A stretch of DNA of 6,459 nucleotides from Cyclobacteriaceae bacterium. GTDB lineage: Bacteria > Bacteroidota > Bacteroidia > Cytophagales > Cyclobacteriaceae. Of the stretch, positions 1 to 6,459 are shown piece after piece. The stretch is taken from the NCBI GenBank assembly GCA_025455225.1, contig JALOMY010000320.1, positions 1 through 6,459 of the forward strand, given 5' to 3'. Position numbers and translations under genes: made by a program. The notes below the pieces were generated by a model. The model ran no database searches, was not told the origin of the DNA, and saw nothing but the letters and a program-made list of their open reading frames with translations. The first letter of the stretch is position 1, and each line of letters begins with the position of its first letter.

Positions 1-544
1 ACCCTGGGCAGATCAATTGAAACATCGAATTGCCAGTAAAGAAAGGATATTAGGAAGGGAAGCTTTACCCATTACGCTTGCCCAGGAACATGCGCTTCAC
101 AACATATTCAATTGCCCGCTGAGCGGAAAACTGGGAGAGATGATGATCGAAACCTCAATTATGCAGCTTGTTCTGATACAGCTTCATGGTCTTTTCGGGA
201 AAGGCGCTGATTTGCCAAAGAACAACTCACGCCAGGAGCATGGCCTAGCTCATGAAGTAAAAGAATACCTTACACAGACTTTCCTTCAAGACCATACGAT
301 TGAACAACTGGCCCGTCAATTTGGAGTTAATTCGAACAAGCTGATGTCGTTATTCAAGAGTGCTTTTGGGAAGAGCATTTTCGAATACCTGGGAGAATTG
401 CGGATGGAACATGCATTGCAATTACTGCGCGAAAACAAATTGCGTGTAATTGATGTGGCCCGGACCATGGGCTATAAGAATCCTAATCATTTTACCACGG
501 CTTTCAAGAAGCGTTACGGTTTTTCGCCTACCGGATTACGATAG
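1..544 (+). CDS. AraC-family transcriptional regulator, C-terminal part (5' end outside window)
   Basis: Likely a DNA-binding transcriptional regulator acting in the cytoplasm; the effector and target genes are unknown. The frame is open to the left edge (codons from base 2 read P-W-A-D-Q before the TTG at 17), so the gene almost certainly starts upstream and the TTG is not the true start. Counting from that TTG, residues 18-60 resemble the helical linker of Bacteroidota AraC regulators (PIT...FNCPLSGKLGEMMIE). Residues 80-175 form the AraC/XylS double helix-turn-helix: first HTH about 94-118 (TIEQLARQFGVNSNKLMSLF), second about 144-171 (VIDVARTMGYKNPNHFTTAF, then KKRYGFSP, the family signature). 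It ends in TAG 82 bases before the permease gene on the same strand. Control of that permease is possible but nothing in the sequence shows it. Family assignment is firm. Confidence 0.93.
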   Translation, partial: PWADQLKHRIASKERILGREALPITLAQEHALHNIFNCPLSGKLGEMMIETSIMQLVLIQLHGLFGKGADLPKNNSRQEHGLAHEVKEYLTQTFLQDHTIEQLARQFGVNSNKLMSLFKSAFGKSIFEYLGELRMEHALQLLRENKLRVIDVARTMGYKNPNHFTTAFKKRYGFSPTGLR

Positions 545-626
545 TCAGTGTTATTCAAACGAGGAGATTGGCGTGCAACCCTGCTAATTGAATTGGGTCT
601 TTGTTCCGGGTTTAAATTGAATAGCC

Positions 627-2984
627 ATGCTCAAACACAATCTCCTGATCATTTACCGGAATTTCCTTCGCTCTAAAGGCTATTTTTTGATCAACCTCAT
701 CGGACTGGCAACGGGTCTGGCGTGTACATTATTGATTTACCTGTGGGTACGGGATGAATGGCGGATGGACAAATTCCATGAGAAAGATTCAAGATTGTTC
801 CAGGTAATGGAACACCAGCAATATGCCGATGAGATTATGACAACCATATCCACACCGGGCCAGCTTGCTGAAACGCTGAAGGATGAAATTCCAGAAGTTG
901 AATTTGCTGCAACTACAACCTGGATCGAAGATAATACCTTGTCGATTGGTGAGCATAATGTGAAGGCCAAGGGCTATCATGTTGGTTCCGACTTTTTCAA
1001 TATTTTTTCGTACGGCCTCACGGAAGGTCAGCCTGACCAGGTGCTTCACGATAAATATGCAATGGTAATATCGCGAGAACTTGCCATTAAGCTATTCAAT
1101 ACAGATGAGAACGTAATCGGTAAAACGGTTGAACTTCAGCATAAAAAGACTTATACCGTCAGTGGCATATTTGAGAAACTGCCTTCAACTTCATCCTATC
1201 AGTTTGATTTCGTGATGAACTACAAAGAACGGTATGATGAGGAAGAATGGTTGCGAAGCTGGGGAAGCAACGGCCCATCAACATTCATTGTGTTGCAGGA
1301 GGGAAGCGATGCTAATCAGGTAAGTGAAAAAATTAAAGACCTGGTAAAATCCCGGAACGAACAGTCGAATGTTACCCTGTTTTTAAAACCCTATTCCGAA
1401 CGTTATTTATTTGGAAGGTATGAAAATGGTCAACCCGCAGGCGGGCGCATCGAATATGTGCGATTATTTTCAGTGATCGCTGTATTTATTCTGGTGATTG
1501 CCTGCATCAACTTCATGAATCTTTCAACGGCACGCGCATCGCGTAAAGCCAAAGAAGTTGGAATCAAGAAGTCCATCGGTGCGCAGCGACACAGTCTCAT
1601 TGCTCAATACCTCAGCGAGTCAATGCTTACAGCCCTTGTGTCGCTTGTTTTGGCTCTTGCTGGCGTTTGGTTGTTTTTACCAAAGTTTAATCTCATTACC
1701 GAGAAGAATATAGCTTTATCACTGGCTGATCCGGAAATCGCACTTTGGCTTTTGGCGATTACTTTAATCACCGGGCTGGTTGCCGGAAGTTACCCCGCCA
1801 TCTTTCTGTCGGGTTTCAAGCCGGCTGCTGTGCTGAAGGGAGAAATGAGGGGATCCTGGGCTGAACTCTGGTCAAGAAAAGGACTTGTTGTTTTTCAATT
1901 TTTCCTTTCTGTGATACTGATTGTATCTGTATTGGTGATTTTCAAGCAAATTGAGTTTGTACAGAGTAAAAACCTTGGCTATAAAAAGGATAATCTCATT
2001 AAAATTCCAGTAGAAGGAAAGATAGAAACATCGCTTGATGCCTTTTTAAACGAGGTTAAAAAAGTGCCGGGTGTAGTCAATGCCTCAAGCATGGGTCACT
2101 CCCTTATGGGGAGAAATAATAATACGAGTGGCATTACCTGGGAAGGAAAGAATGCGGATGAGCTGATACTATTTGAAAACGTGAGAGTGAATTACGATAT
2201 GCTTGAAACGCTGGGTGTTGAAATGGCTGAAGGAAGAATGTTTTCACGCGATTTTGGTGCCGACAGTACAAAAATCATTTTCAATGAGGCCGGTATTCGT
2301 GCCATGAATATGGAAGATCCGATCGGGAAGAAAATCAAATTATGGGAGCAATATGATCTGGAGATTATAGGTGTTGTCAAAGACTTTCATTTTCAATCAT
2401 TGCATGAACAAGTCAACCCGTTATTTTTTGTTCTATACCCCCGTGATACCTGGAATATAATGATCCGTATCGAAGGAGGGAAGGAAAAAGAAACAATCGA
2501 CCGGTTAACCAGTCTTTATACATCTTTCAATCCGGGCTTTACCTTCGACTATCATTTTCAGGATCAGGATTATGCCCGTCTTTACAGTTCTGAGCAACGG
2601 GTAGCAACCTTATCTGGATATTTTGCCGGGTTTGCCATCCTGATATCTTGTCTGGGGCTTTTCGGATTAGCGGCTTTCACAGCGGAGCGCAGGCAGAAGG
2701 AAATCGGCATCCGTAAAGCACTGGGTTCATCGTCCACGAATATTGTTCTTATGCTTTCAAGTGACTTCACGAAGATGGTTCTTGTTTCAATCGGACTCGG
2801 TTTGCCTGTCAGTTACTGGCTGTTGTCAATCTGGCTTCAACGGTTTGCCTTCCATATTGAGTTGGAAGCTTGGTATTTTATTGCTGCTGGCTTAGTTGCG
2901 TTGGTAGTGGCCTGGTTAACGGTTGCATCACAAGCAATCAAAGCAGCAAACATTAACCCGGTTTCTTGTTTGAGAAGTGAATAA
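627..2984 (+). CDS. ABC transporter permease, MacB/FtsX type with two FtsX domains
   Basis: Inner-membrane permease of the MacB/FtsX (type VII) ABC superfamily. Such proteins couple cytoplasmic ATP hydrolysis to movement of substrates or conformational changes across the periplasm; the substrate here is unknown. It has 785 residues, a usual full length for Bacteroidota members. Visible order: TM1 about 20-41; periplasmic MacB-type core domain about 45-275; three TM segments about 279-300, 333-352 and 371-393; TM5 about 419-439; second periplasmic domain about 445-660; and a last FtsX domain with TM about 664-685, 715-737 and 749-769. Each half has the short motif expected after the first FtsX helix: EVGIKKSIG (310-318) and EIGIRKALG (692-700), which marks an internal duplication. 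ATG at 627 is chosen because the N-terminus MLKHNLLIIYRNFLRSKGY matches this class. No clear ribosome binding site is seen. No ATPase gene lies in the window, so its partner must be elsewhere. Confidence 0.95.
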   Translation: MLKHNLLIIYRNFLRSKGYFLINLIGLATGLACTLLIYLWVRDEWRMDKFHEKDSRLFQVMEHQQYADEIMTTISTPGQLAETLKDEIPEVEFAATTTWIEDNTLSIGEHNVKAKGYHVGSDFFNIFSYGLTEGQPDQVLHDKYAMVISRELAIKLFNTDENVIGKTVELQHKKTYTVSGIFEKLPSTSSYQFDFVMNYKERYDEEEWLRSWGSNGPSTFIVLQEGSDANQVSEKIKDLVKSRNEQSNVTLFLKPYSERYLFGRYENGQPAGGRIEYVRLFSVIAVFILVIACINFMNLSTARASRKAKEVGIKKSIGAQRHSLIAQYLSESMLTALVSLVLALAGVWLFLPKFNLITEKNIALSLADPEIALWLLAITLITGLVAGSYPAIFLSGFKPAAVLKGEMRGSWAELWSRKGLVVFQFFLSVILIVSVLVIFKQIEFVQSKNLGYKKDNLIKIPVEGKIETSLDAFLNEVKKVPGVVNASSMGHSLMGRNNNTSGITWEGKNADELILFENVRVNYDMLETLGVEMAEGRMFSRDFGADSTKIIFNEAGIRAMNMEDPIGKKIKLWEQYDLEIIGVVKDFHFQSLHEQVNPLFFVLYPRDTWNIMIRIEGGKEKETIDRLTSLYTSFNPGFTFDYHFQDQDYARLYSSEQRVATLSGYFAGFAILISCLGLFGLAAFTAERRQKEIGIRKALGSSSTNIVLMLSSDFTKMVLVSIGLGLPVSYWLLSIWLQRFAFHIELEAWYFIAAGLVALVVAWLTVASQAIKAANINPVSCLRSE

Positions 2985-3001
2985 AAACAAACGCTGCCCT
3001 T

Positions 3002-3015
3002 AACTTAATTAAGTT
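3002..3015. repeat. 14-bp perfect palindrome downstream of the permease gene
   Basis: AACTTAATTAAGTT is its own reverse complement and begins 17 bases after the permease stop codon. As RNA it could form only a weak, all A-U-rich stem. It may be a weak 3'-end element or protein-binding site, or simply chance in AT-rich spacer DNA. No function can be assigned. Confidence 0.35.
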
Positions 3016-3048
3016 GCTGAGATTCAAGGCCACAAAATAAATGAGCAT

Positions 3049-3081
3049 AATGAAATACGAATGGGTTATCGTAATTTCATT
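3049..3081 (-). terminator. Hairpin across the end of the oxidoreductase gene, probable terminator
   Basis: The left arm AATGAAATACGA (3049-3060) pairs with the right arm TCGTAATTTCATT (3069-3081) over 12 base pairs with one bulged base, around an 8-base loop. Read on the minus strand, the first arm is the last coding bases of the oxidoreductase (M-K-L-R), the stop codon TAA (3068-3066) lies in the loop, and a T-rich stretch follows (TCATTTATTTT). The position between two convergent genes fits a terminator, possibly bidirectional, although the T-rich tail favours the minus strand. It also supports 3066, not 3179, as the ancestral gene end. Confidence 0.55.
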
Positions 3082-3215
3082 GCCACCGGATCCCACTGAA
3101 CGATTTTCTTAGTAAAATAACTTTCATTACACGCAAGGGCAGGGGCTGCAGCCCGGAAGCCGAACTCTGCATCTTCCACTACTTTTTTGCCAGTGCGTAT
3201 CGCATCAAAGAAGTT

Positions 3216-3239
3216 GCAATATCTTCCTTGGTTTTTCTT
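3216..3239 (-). other. Frameshift zone in the oxidoreductase gene
   Basis: Upstream, frame 0 carries the family sequence (MQDEMKKDYEAKWTPEQRK). Downstream, family residues RYCNFFDAIRTGKK begin in the -1 frame at 3224. The -1 frame is closed by TAA at 3242-3240, so the switch must lie below 3240, and it must be complete before the N-F-F codons at 3215. The window has lost 3n+1 bases relative to an intact gene (or gained 3n+2). A one-base loss in the A-run (3237-3233 on the coding strand) would suffice. A larger deletion of the linker before NFF is also possible. Confidence 0.8.
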
Positions 3240-3778
3240 TTACGTTGTTCAGGAGTCCATTTAGCCTCGTAGTCCTTCTTCATTTCGTCCTGCATGCTTT
3301 TCGAAAAAGTAAACAACGAGTCATATCCGCCAAAGCCAGGGGCTTCGGGCATAAGGCTGTGCTTCACTGTAATACCATTGCCTTGCACTTCAATAACACC
3401 TTCTGAACCGATCAGACGTATTACTTCCTGCCCTCCGGTTCCACTAATGAAATTCACCTGAAGTGTGAGTTGAAAAGCCGGATGTTCCGGACAATCCGGG
3501 TATTGCATCACACCCGACATCACATCGGGCATATTACGTCCGTCTTTCCAATAGCTGAATTGGCCGGTGCTGTAGATGCTTTCCGGGCCTTTGGAATTGG
3601 TGATGAAGTGAGCTCCACTTAAAAGGTGAATGAATAAATCACCCGCAACCCCGGTACCTACTTCTTTAAAAGCCCGCCACCAGAAGAATCGCTTGGCATC
3701 GAATGCCATTTTTTCCGTCACTTCAATGAATTTATCCCAATTCGTAGTAAGGGCATCGGCATCTTTGGGAATGGTGTA

Positions 3779-3781
3779 CTA
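3779..3781 (-). other. In-frame amber (TAG) codon interrupting the oxidoreductase gene
   Basis: The coding strand reads GGA GCC TGG TAG TAC ACC ATT, that is G-A-W-stop-Y-T-I. Relatives commonly have Gln after this Trp (W-Q-Y), from memory of the family. A single C-to-T transition of CAG would produce the TAG; on the plus strand this would be G to A at 3781. Frame 0 stays open on both sides for many codons with family-like sequence, so this is a point lesion and not a domain border. Confidence 0.88.
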
Positions 3782-4500
3782 CCAGGCTCCAATGGAACTC
3801 TGGCGGTCATACACGGCATTGACCATGTTGAGTTTACCAATTTCACCTGCAGCCAATAACTCTTTAGCTTTGGTATAGCCGATGCTGCTGACGCGCTGGC
3901 TACCAACCTGCACCACCTTTCCGGATTTTTTAGCTGCTTCCATGATCGGGTATCCTTCATTGATTTTATAAATCATCGGCTTTTCAATGTAAACGTGCTT
4001 CCCTTTAGCCAGGGCATCCAGCGTCATACGGGCATGCCATACATCCGTGGTGCAGATTAGCACAGCATCAATGTCTTTTTTGTCGAGCAGTTCTTTATAG
4101 TTACGGGTTGTATAAAGGTCGTTACCGAATTTTTCTTTCGCATTTTCAATGCGACCGGTATACAAATCGCAAATGCCGGCAAGTTCAACACCCGGTACCC
4201 GGAGGGCCGTATCCAGGTCAAAATGTCCCTGAACGCCATAACCAATAACCCCAATACGGATTTTATCATTGGCAGTAATGTTTCGATCATAAGTAAGTAT
4301 TCTTTCTTCCGCTTTGGCTTGGGCTTCAAATGAAGCGAGGGGAGCTGCCATAGTAGCTAAACCGGTAGCACCGATCTGTTGCAAAAATCTTCTTCTGGAA
4401 TTTTTCATGACTAACTATTTGTTTAAAGCTTCACAATTTCAGGATAATTCCAAAGGATAATTTTCAGTAGGTGCCGAATTGTTATTTGAGTGACCTAAAT

Positions 4501-4545
4501 TTTGATATGGAAAGCAAGAGCGGAGTGATGAGTGTTCATATCAAA
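4501..4545. repeat. 9-bp inverted repeat upstream of the oxidoreductase gene
   Basis: TTTGATATG (4501-4509) and CATATCAAA (4537-4545) are perfect inverted copies separated by 27 bases, about 93 bases upstream of the oxidoreductase start. The arms are 36 bp apart centre to centre. This could be an operator for a dimeric regulator or a loose hairpin in the leader. The GC content is low, so chance cannot be excluded. Confidence 0.35.
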
Positions 4546-4577
4546 GTTTGGAAAGGCTGGTGCCCAAAGGCTTTTAT

Positions 4578-4604
4578 TTTTCAACCGAAATAATCAGTTG
4601 AAAA
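4578..4604 (-). terminator. Hairpin downstream of the DUF4407 gene, possible terminator
   Basis: On the minus strand TTTTCAACTGA pairs with TCGGTTGAAAA over 11 positions, with one G-T wobble and a five-base loop TTATT. In the plus-strand transcript the wobble becomes a C-A mismatch, so the minus-strand structure is the better one. It begins 46 bases past the DUF4407 stop codon. No U-run follows (the next bases are ATAAAAG), which weakens a classical intrinsic-terminator call, but the position between two minus-strand genes fits a transcript end. Confidence 0.45.
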
Positions 4605-4650
4605 CTTTTGGATGCTATGCAACTGACGCCATACTGATCCGTACGTATGC

Positions 4651-5697
4651 TTACTGCAATTCAGCATCTAGTTTGCGGTTGACATACCGTTGTTCGGTTT
4701 CTCCAAGGGAAGATGATCGCTGTCTTGTTTCTGAAGAAAGTACCGCAACGGATTCAACTTCCTGACAAATGAATTTATGCTCCGAGCTATGTAATAACGA
4801 ATCATAGGGACCGCTCCTTGACATAAGTTTAACAAGAATGGGAGCTGATTCCAGGATGATGAACAAAAGAATAATGAAGGCATTGGCCCACCACATGGCT
4901 GTGCTTTGCTGAGTAAGCCTGTTTAGTGCCTCCAGCCGGGCAGCCGGTCCGTCAATCTTACTTCGGGCTAATGCATTGAGTTCAAGATTCATTTCATTTT
5001 CGTATTGGGCTAACTGGCTTTCCAGTAGATTGATTCGCTGCGAATTAATTAGAATTAAGTTCTGCAATTCGGTTTCCGCTTTTTCCGCATCTGCTTTTTT
5101 TAATTTATAAATTGGTCCGAGGTTTTTCTTTTTACTTCCTCCAGTTCCATCGGCTTCTTCCTGTGCAATTTTTACCAGGTCATCCCGTTGTTTGGATTTG
5201 AGTTGTATCTCTGCTTTTAACCGGTCAATGTCCTGACGAATTTGCTGACGCGTTGGCTCGAACCGAAGTTTGGTTTCATCTTCCTGGCGGGTATAGGTTT
5301 GCTGTTCCATAACAACCAGTTCCGGTTCAATTTCTTTCTCGAATATTTTGAGCTCAAGTGGTTTTGCAATGACAATGGAAATCACAATAGCCAGGATGAT
5401 CCGGGGTGTGGCCGTCAGGAATTCCCTTCCAAATTTTGATTCTTTACGCATGCTGGAAACAATATACCGGTCGAGATTAAAAATCATTAATCCCCATAAC
5501 ATCCCCAGGATGGAGGCAACCAGGTAATTATTAAAAACAGTGATTAAAGCATAGGCAGCTGCCAATGCAGCAAATAATCCGGTAAAGAATATGGTAGCTC
5601 CAATGCCAACGTATTTACTCCGATCGGTTGGACATTGATCTAATAGTTCCGGATCAGCACCGGAACAAAAAAGGAAGAAGGATGTGATTTTTTGCAT
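4651..5697 (-). CDS. DUF4407-family membrane protein with a coiled-coil region
   Basis: A full-length protein of 348 residues resembling the DUF4407 family of Bacteroidota and other bacteria; its function is not known. Four membrane segments are visible: about 31-53, 58-75, 99-117 and 268-288. The loop at 76-98 is rich in Arg and Lys (NLDRYIVSSMRKESKFGR), so the positive-inside rule puts both ends in the cytoplasm and residues 118-267 in the periplasm. That region is a long charged helix pair broken by a Gly/Lys-rich turn (about 184-195, GTGGSKKKNLGP), suggesting an antiparallel coiled coil. Family-like marks are the FNLDRYIVSS stretch after TM2 and LESAPILVKLMSRSGPYD at the end of TM4. A polar Glu/Arg-rich tail of about 50 residues ends the protein. 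The ATG at 5697 leaves a short cytoplasmic N-terminus before TM1 and is the natural start; no Shine-Dalgarno is seen. The coiled-coil topology is inference. Confidence 0.9.
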   Translation of the reverse strand: MQKITSFFLFCSGADPELLDQCPTDRSKYVGIGATIFFTGLFAALAAAYALITVFNNYLVASILGMLWGLMIFNLDRYIVSSMRKESKFGREFLTATPRIILAIVISIVIAKPLELKIFEKEIEPELVVMEQQTYTRQEDETKLRFEPTRQQIRQDIDRLKAEIQLKSKQRDDLVKIAQEEADGTGGSKKKNLGPIYKLKKADAEKAETELQNLILINSQRINLLESQLAQYENEMNLELNALARSKIDGPAARLEALNRLTQQSTAMWWANAFIILLFIILESAPILVKLMSRSGPYDSLLHSSEHKFICQEVESVAVLSSETRQRSSSLGETEQRYVNRKLDAELQ

Positions 5698-5855
5698 GAA
5701 GAACTAACGACAGGAGGTTTAGCGAATTATATCCGGAACCCAAAAAATATGCCACAGGGCTCAATACAGGCTCTTGTAGCCGTTAGGCATATTCTATCTG
5801 TAGTTGTGTTCAGAATTGAACGATAGTCTGTACGGTTAAGCGGGCAAGGCAAATT

Positions 5856-6459
5856 TCAGAATTGCCAAATCAATCCGGCATTCAGGTACCATGCAAACTG
5901 ATTTGTGTTGACTACTGAACCAGTGCCTACAGATGTTTCGATATCAACATTGGCAAACTGAAAAGACGATTTAGCCTGGATGAAGGGCGAAAGTTTGGAT
6001 GAGGATTGGTATCGTATACCTGCTCCGGCCATTAAACCAAATGCCGGCTCGGGTTGGTAAAAGTTATCAAATTCATTTGTTATAACAGTTGAAGGTGGGA
6101 TTTTAATATCCTGTTTCCGGTATGATTTTTCGTTTCCTGGAAATATTAAGGTTGGACCAAGCATGACGTAAGGAACAATTCCGTCTTCACGAAATTCGTA
6201 TTGAGGAAGGATAGAAATCTGAAACGATGAATACGAATACTCAACTTCATTATCTTCAGAATCTGATGTAGTAGACTTGGTAAAAGAGTTATTGTATGAC
6301 TGAGCTTCAAGCGTAATATTAACTCGATTTGAAAAATAGTATTGAAATAAAGCCCCCCAAAGAAAGGTGGTTCCCGATTTATAAGTGTTATCAGTCAAAA
6401 ACATCACAGCTTCACCACTTCCTGTGTATTTATCAGTTCGGGATGTGATTCCAGCTAAA
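5856..6459 (-). CDS. Outer-membrane beta-barrel protein, C-terminal part (N-terminus outside window)
   Basis: Probably a small PorT-like or OmpA-type eight-stranded outer-membrane barrel of the Bacteroidota; its specific role is unknown. The frame is open to the right edge (residues LAGITSRTDKYTGSGEAV precede the GTG at 6407), so that GTG is internal and the true start with its signal peptide lies outside. At least 200 residues are present. Alternating polar/aromatic strands are visible: TTFLWGALFQYYFS, RVNITLEAQSYNN, SSFQISILPQYEF, VPYVMLGPTLIF, AFGLMAGAGIRYQ, LSPFIQAKSSFQF and FAWYLNAGLIWQF. They are joined by polar turns such as the acidic loop TSDSEDNEVE. The last residue is Phe in an aromatic-ended strand (LIWQF), the usual C-terminal signal for the barrel-assembly machinery. 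It lies 158 bases upstream of the DUF4407 gene on the same strand; a shared transcript is possible but unproven. Confidence 0.82.
   Translation of the reverse strand, partial: LAGITSRTDKYTGSGEAVMFLTDNTYKSGTTFLWGALFQYYFSNRVNITLEAQSYNNSFTKSTTSDSEDNEVEYSYSSFQISILPQYEFREDGIVPYVMLGPTLIFPGNEKSYRKQDIKIPPSTVITNEFDNFYQPEPAFGLMAGAGIRYQSSSKLSPFIQAKSSFQFANVDIETSVGTGSVVNTNQFAWYLNAGLIWQF

Larger units (their letters stand above)
3066..4408 (-). pseudogene. Gfo/Idh/MocA-family oxidoreductase with Tat signal, broken by an amber codon and a frameshift
   Basis: The ancestral product is an NAD(P)-dependent oxidoreductase of the Gfo/Idh/MocA family, probably acting on a sugar or polyol after export; the substrate is unknown. 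The ATG at 4408 opens a twin-arginine signal (SRRRFLQ at residues 4-10, hydrophobic stretch, A-rich end near 31). The Rossmann domain follows with GYGVQG (56-61), the EKP motif (142-144) and VGSQR (168-172). Codon 210 is TAG (3781-3779). Beyond it the same frame continues the family sequence: YTIPKDAD, NWDKF, then GTGVAGDLFIHL with likely catalytic D257 and H261. The frame then shifts between about 3239 and 3216, and the C-terminus runs in the -1 frame (NFFDAIRTGKK, VVEDAEFGFRAAAPAL, WDPVAMKLR) to TAA at 3068-3066. Restored, it would have about 447 residues, near the family norm, unless the shift came from a larger deletion. As it stands, only a 209-residue Rossmann fragment would be made. A recent pseudogene or sequence error are the main readings; the family call is firm. 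Confidence 0.9.

Noticed and set aside
737..1049. Two minus-strand open frames inside the permease gene, and similar ones at 2192-2380 and 2582-2770.
   Set aside because: They are antisense shadows of a clearly coding plus-strand gene with conserved domains.
3179..3188. Apparent programmed -1 frameshift site: A AAA AAG in frame (3188-3182) followed at once by TAG, the same heptamer as in dnaX, with the -1 frame giving VVEDAEFGF.
   Set aside because: The family sequence NFFDAIRTGKK is already in the -1 frame from 3215 down, upstream of the heptamer, and LMRYALAKK in frame 0 does not look like the family. The shift therefore happened before this site and the heptamer looks coincidental.
3179..3721. 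A separate gene of 180 residues starting at the GTG at 3721.
   Set aside because: It is in the same frame as the 4408 start and continues the oxidoreductase after the amber codon; 19 family-like codons lie between the TAG and this GTG, and its last dozen residues are out of the true frame.
3779..3781. TAG as a reassigned sense codon.
   Set aside because: TAG ends the AraC gene at its usual C-terminal position (542-544), so it works as a stop in this genome; one in-frame TAG is better explained by mutation or error.
4532..4765. Plus-strand open frame of 77 codons.
   Set aside because: It overlaps the end of the DUF4407 gene on the opposite strand, has low-complexity unremarkable residues and crosses the hairpin at 4578-4604; no coding character.
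5712..5717. AGGAGG on the plus strand, a perfect Shine-Dalgarno match.
   Set aside because: No plus-strand gene follows; it lies antisense in the leader of the DUF4407 gene, and Bacteroidota rarely use this signal.
5757..5780. Short GGCTC/GAGCC repeats between the barrel and DUF4407 genes, considered as a terminator.
   Set aside because: The stem is only 4 bp and no T-run follows; too weak to call.

Overview
The window looks like chromosomal DNA from a member of the Bacteroidota, most likely a Cytophagales-type bacterium. The grounds are protein-level: a large two-FtsX-domain permease of the Bacteroidota type, a DUF4407 protein, a PorT-like outer-membrane barrel, a twin-arginine-exported Gfo/Idh/MocA oxidoreductase, and starts without Shine-Dalgarno sequences. 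No database search was possible, so the placement is inference.

Layout. Plus strand: the C-terminal part of an AraC-family regulator (1-544, cut by the window edge), then an ABC transporter permease of 785 residues (627-2984). Minus strand: a Gfo/Idh/MocA oxidoreductase (4408 down to 3066), a DUF4407 membrane/coiled-coil protein (5697 down to 4651), and the C-terminal part of an outer-membrane beta-barrel protein (from the right edge down to 5856). The permease and oxidoreductase genes converge, and a strong hairpin lies across the oxidoreductase stop codon. A second hairpin follows the DUF4407 gene. No stretch longer than 300 bases lacks a gene, and no RNA gene, CRISPR array or mobile element was seen.

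The main observation is that the oxidoreductase gene is broken twice. An in-frame amber codon at 3779-3781 replaces a residue in a conserved stretch. Near 3216-3239 the reading frame shifts, and the true C-terminus (NFFDAIRTGKK ... VVEDAEFGFRAAAPAL ... WDPVAMKLR) continues in the -1 frame to a TAA at 3066-3068. A naive annotation would give two unrelated-looking fragments (4408-3779 and 3721-3179), the second with a false C-terminus. A tempting dnaX-like slippery site (A AAA AAG followed by TAG) sits near the end, but family residues are already in the new frame upstream of it, so it is probably coincidental.

The genes do not form an obvious pathway. They read as ordinary envelope and regulatory genes of a Bacteroidota chromosome. 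No previously undescribed system could be supported.
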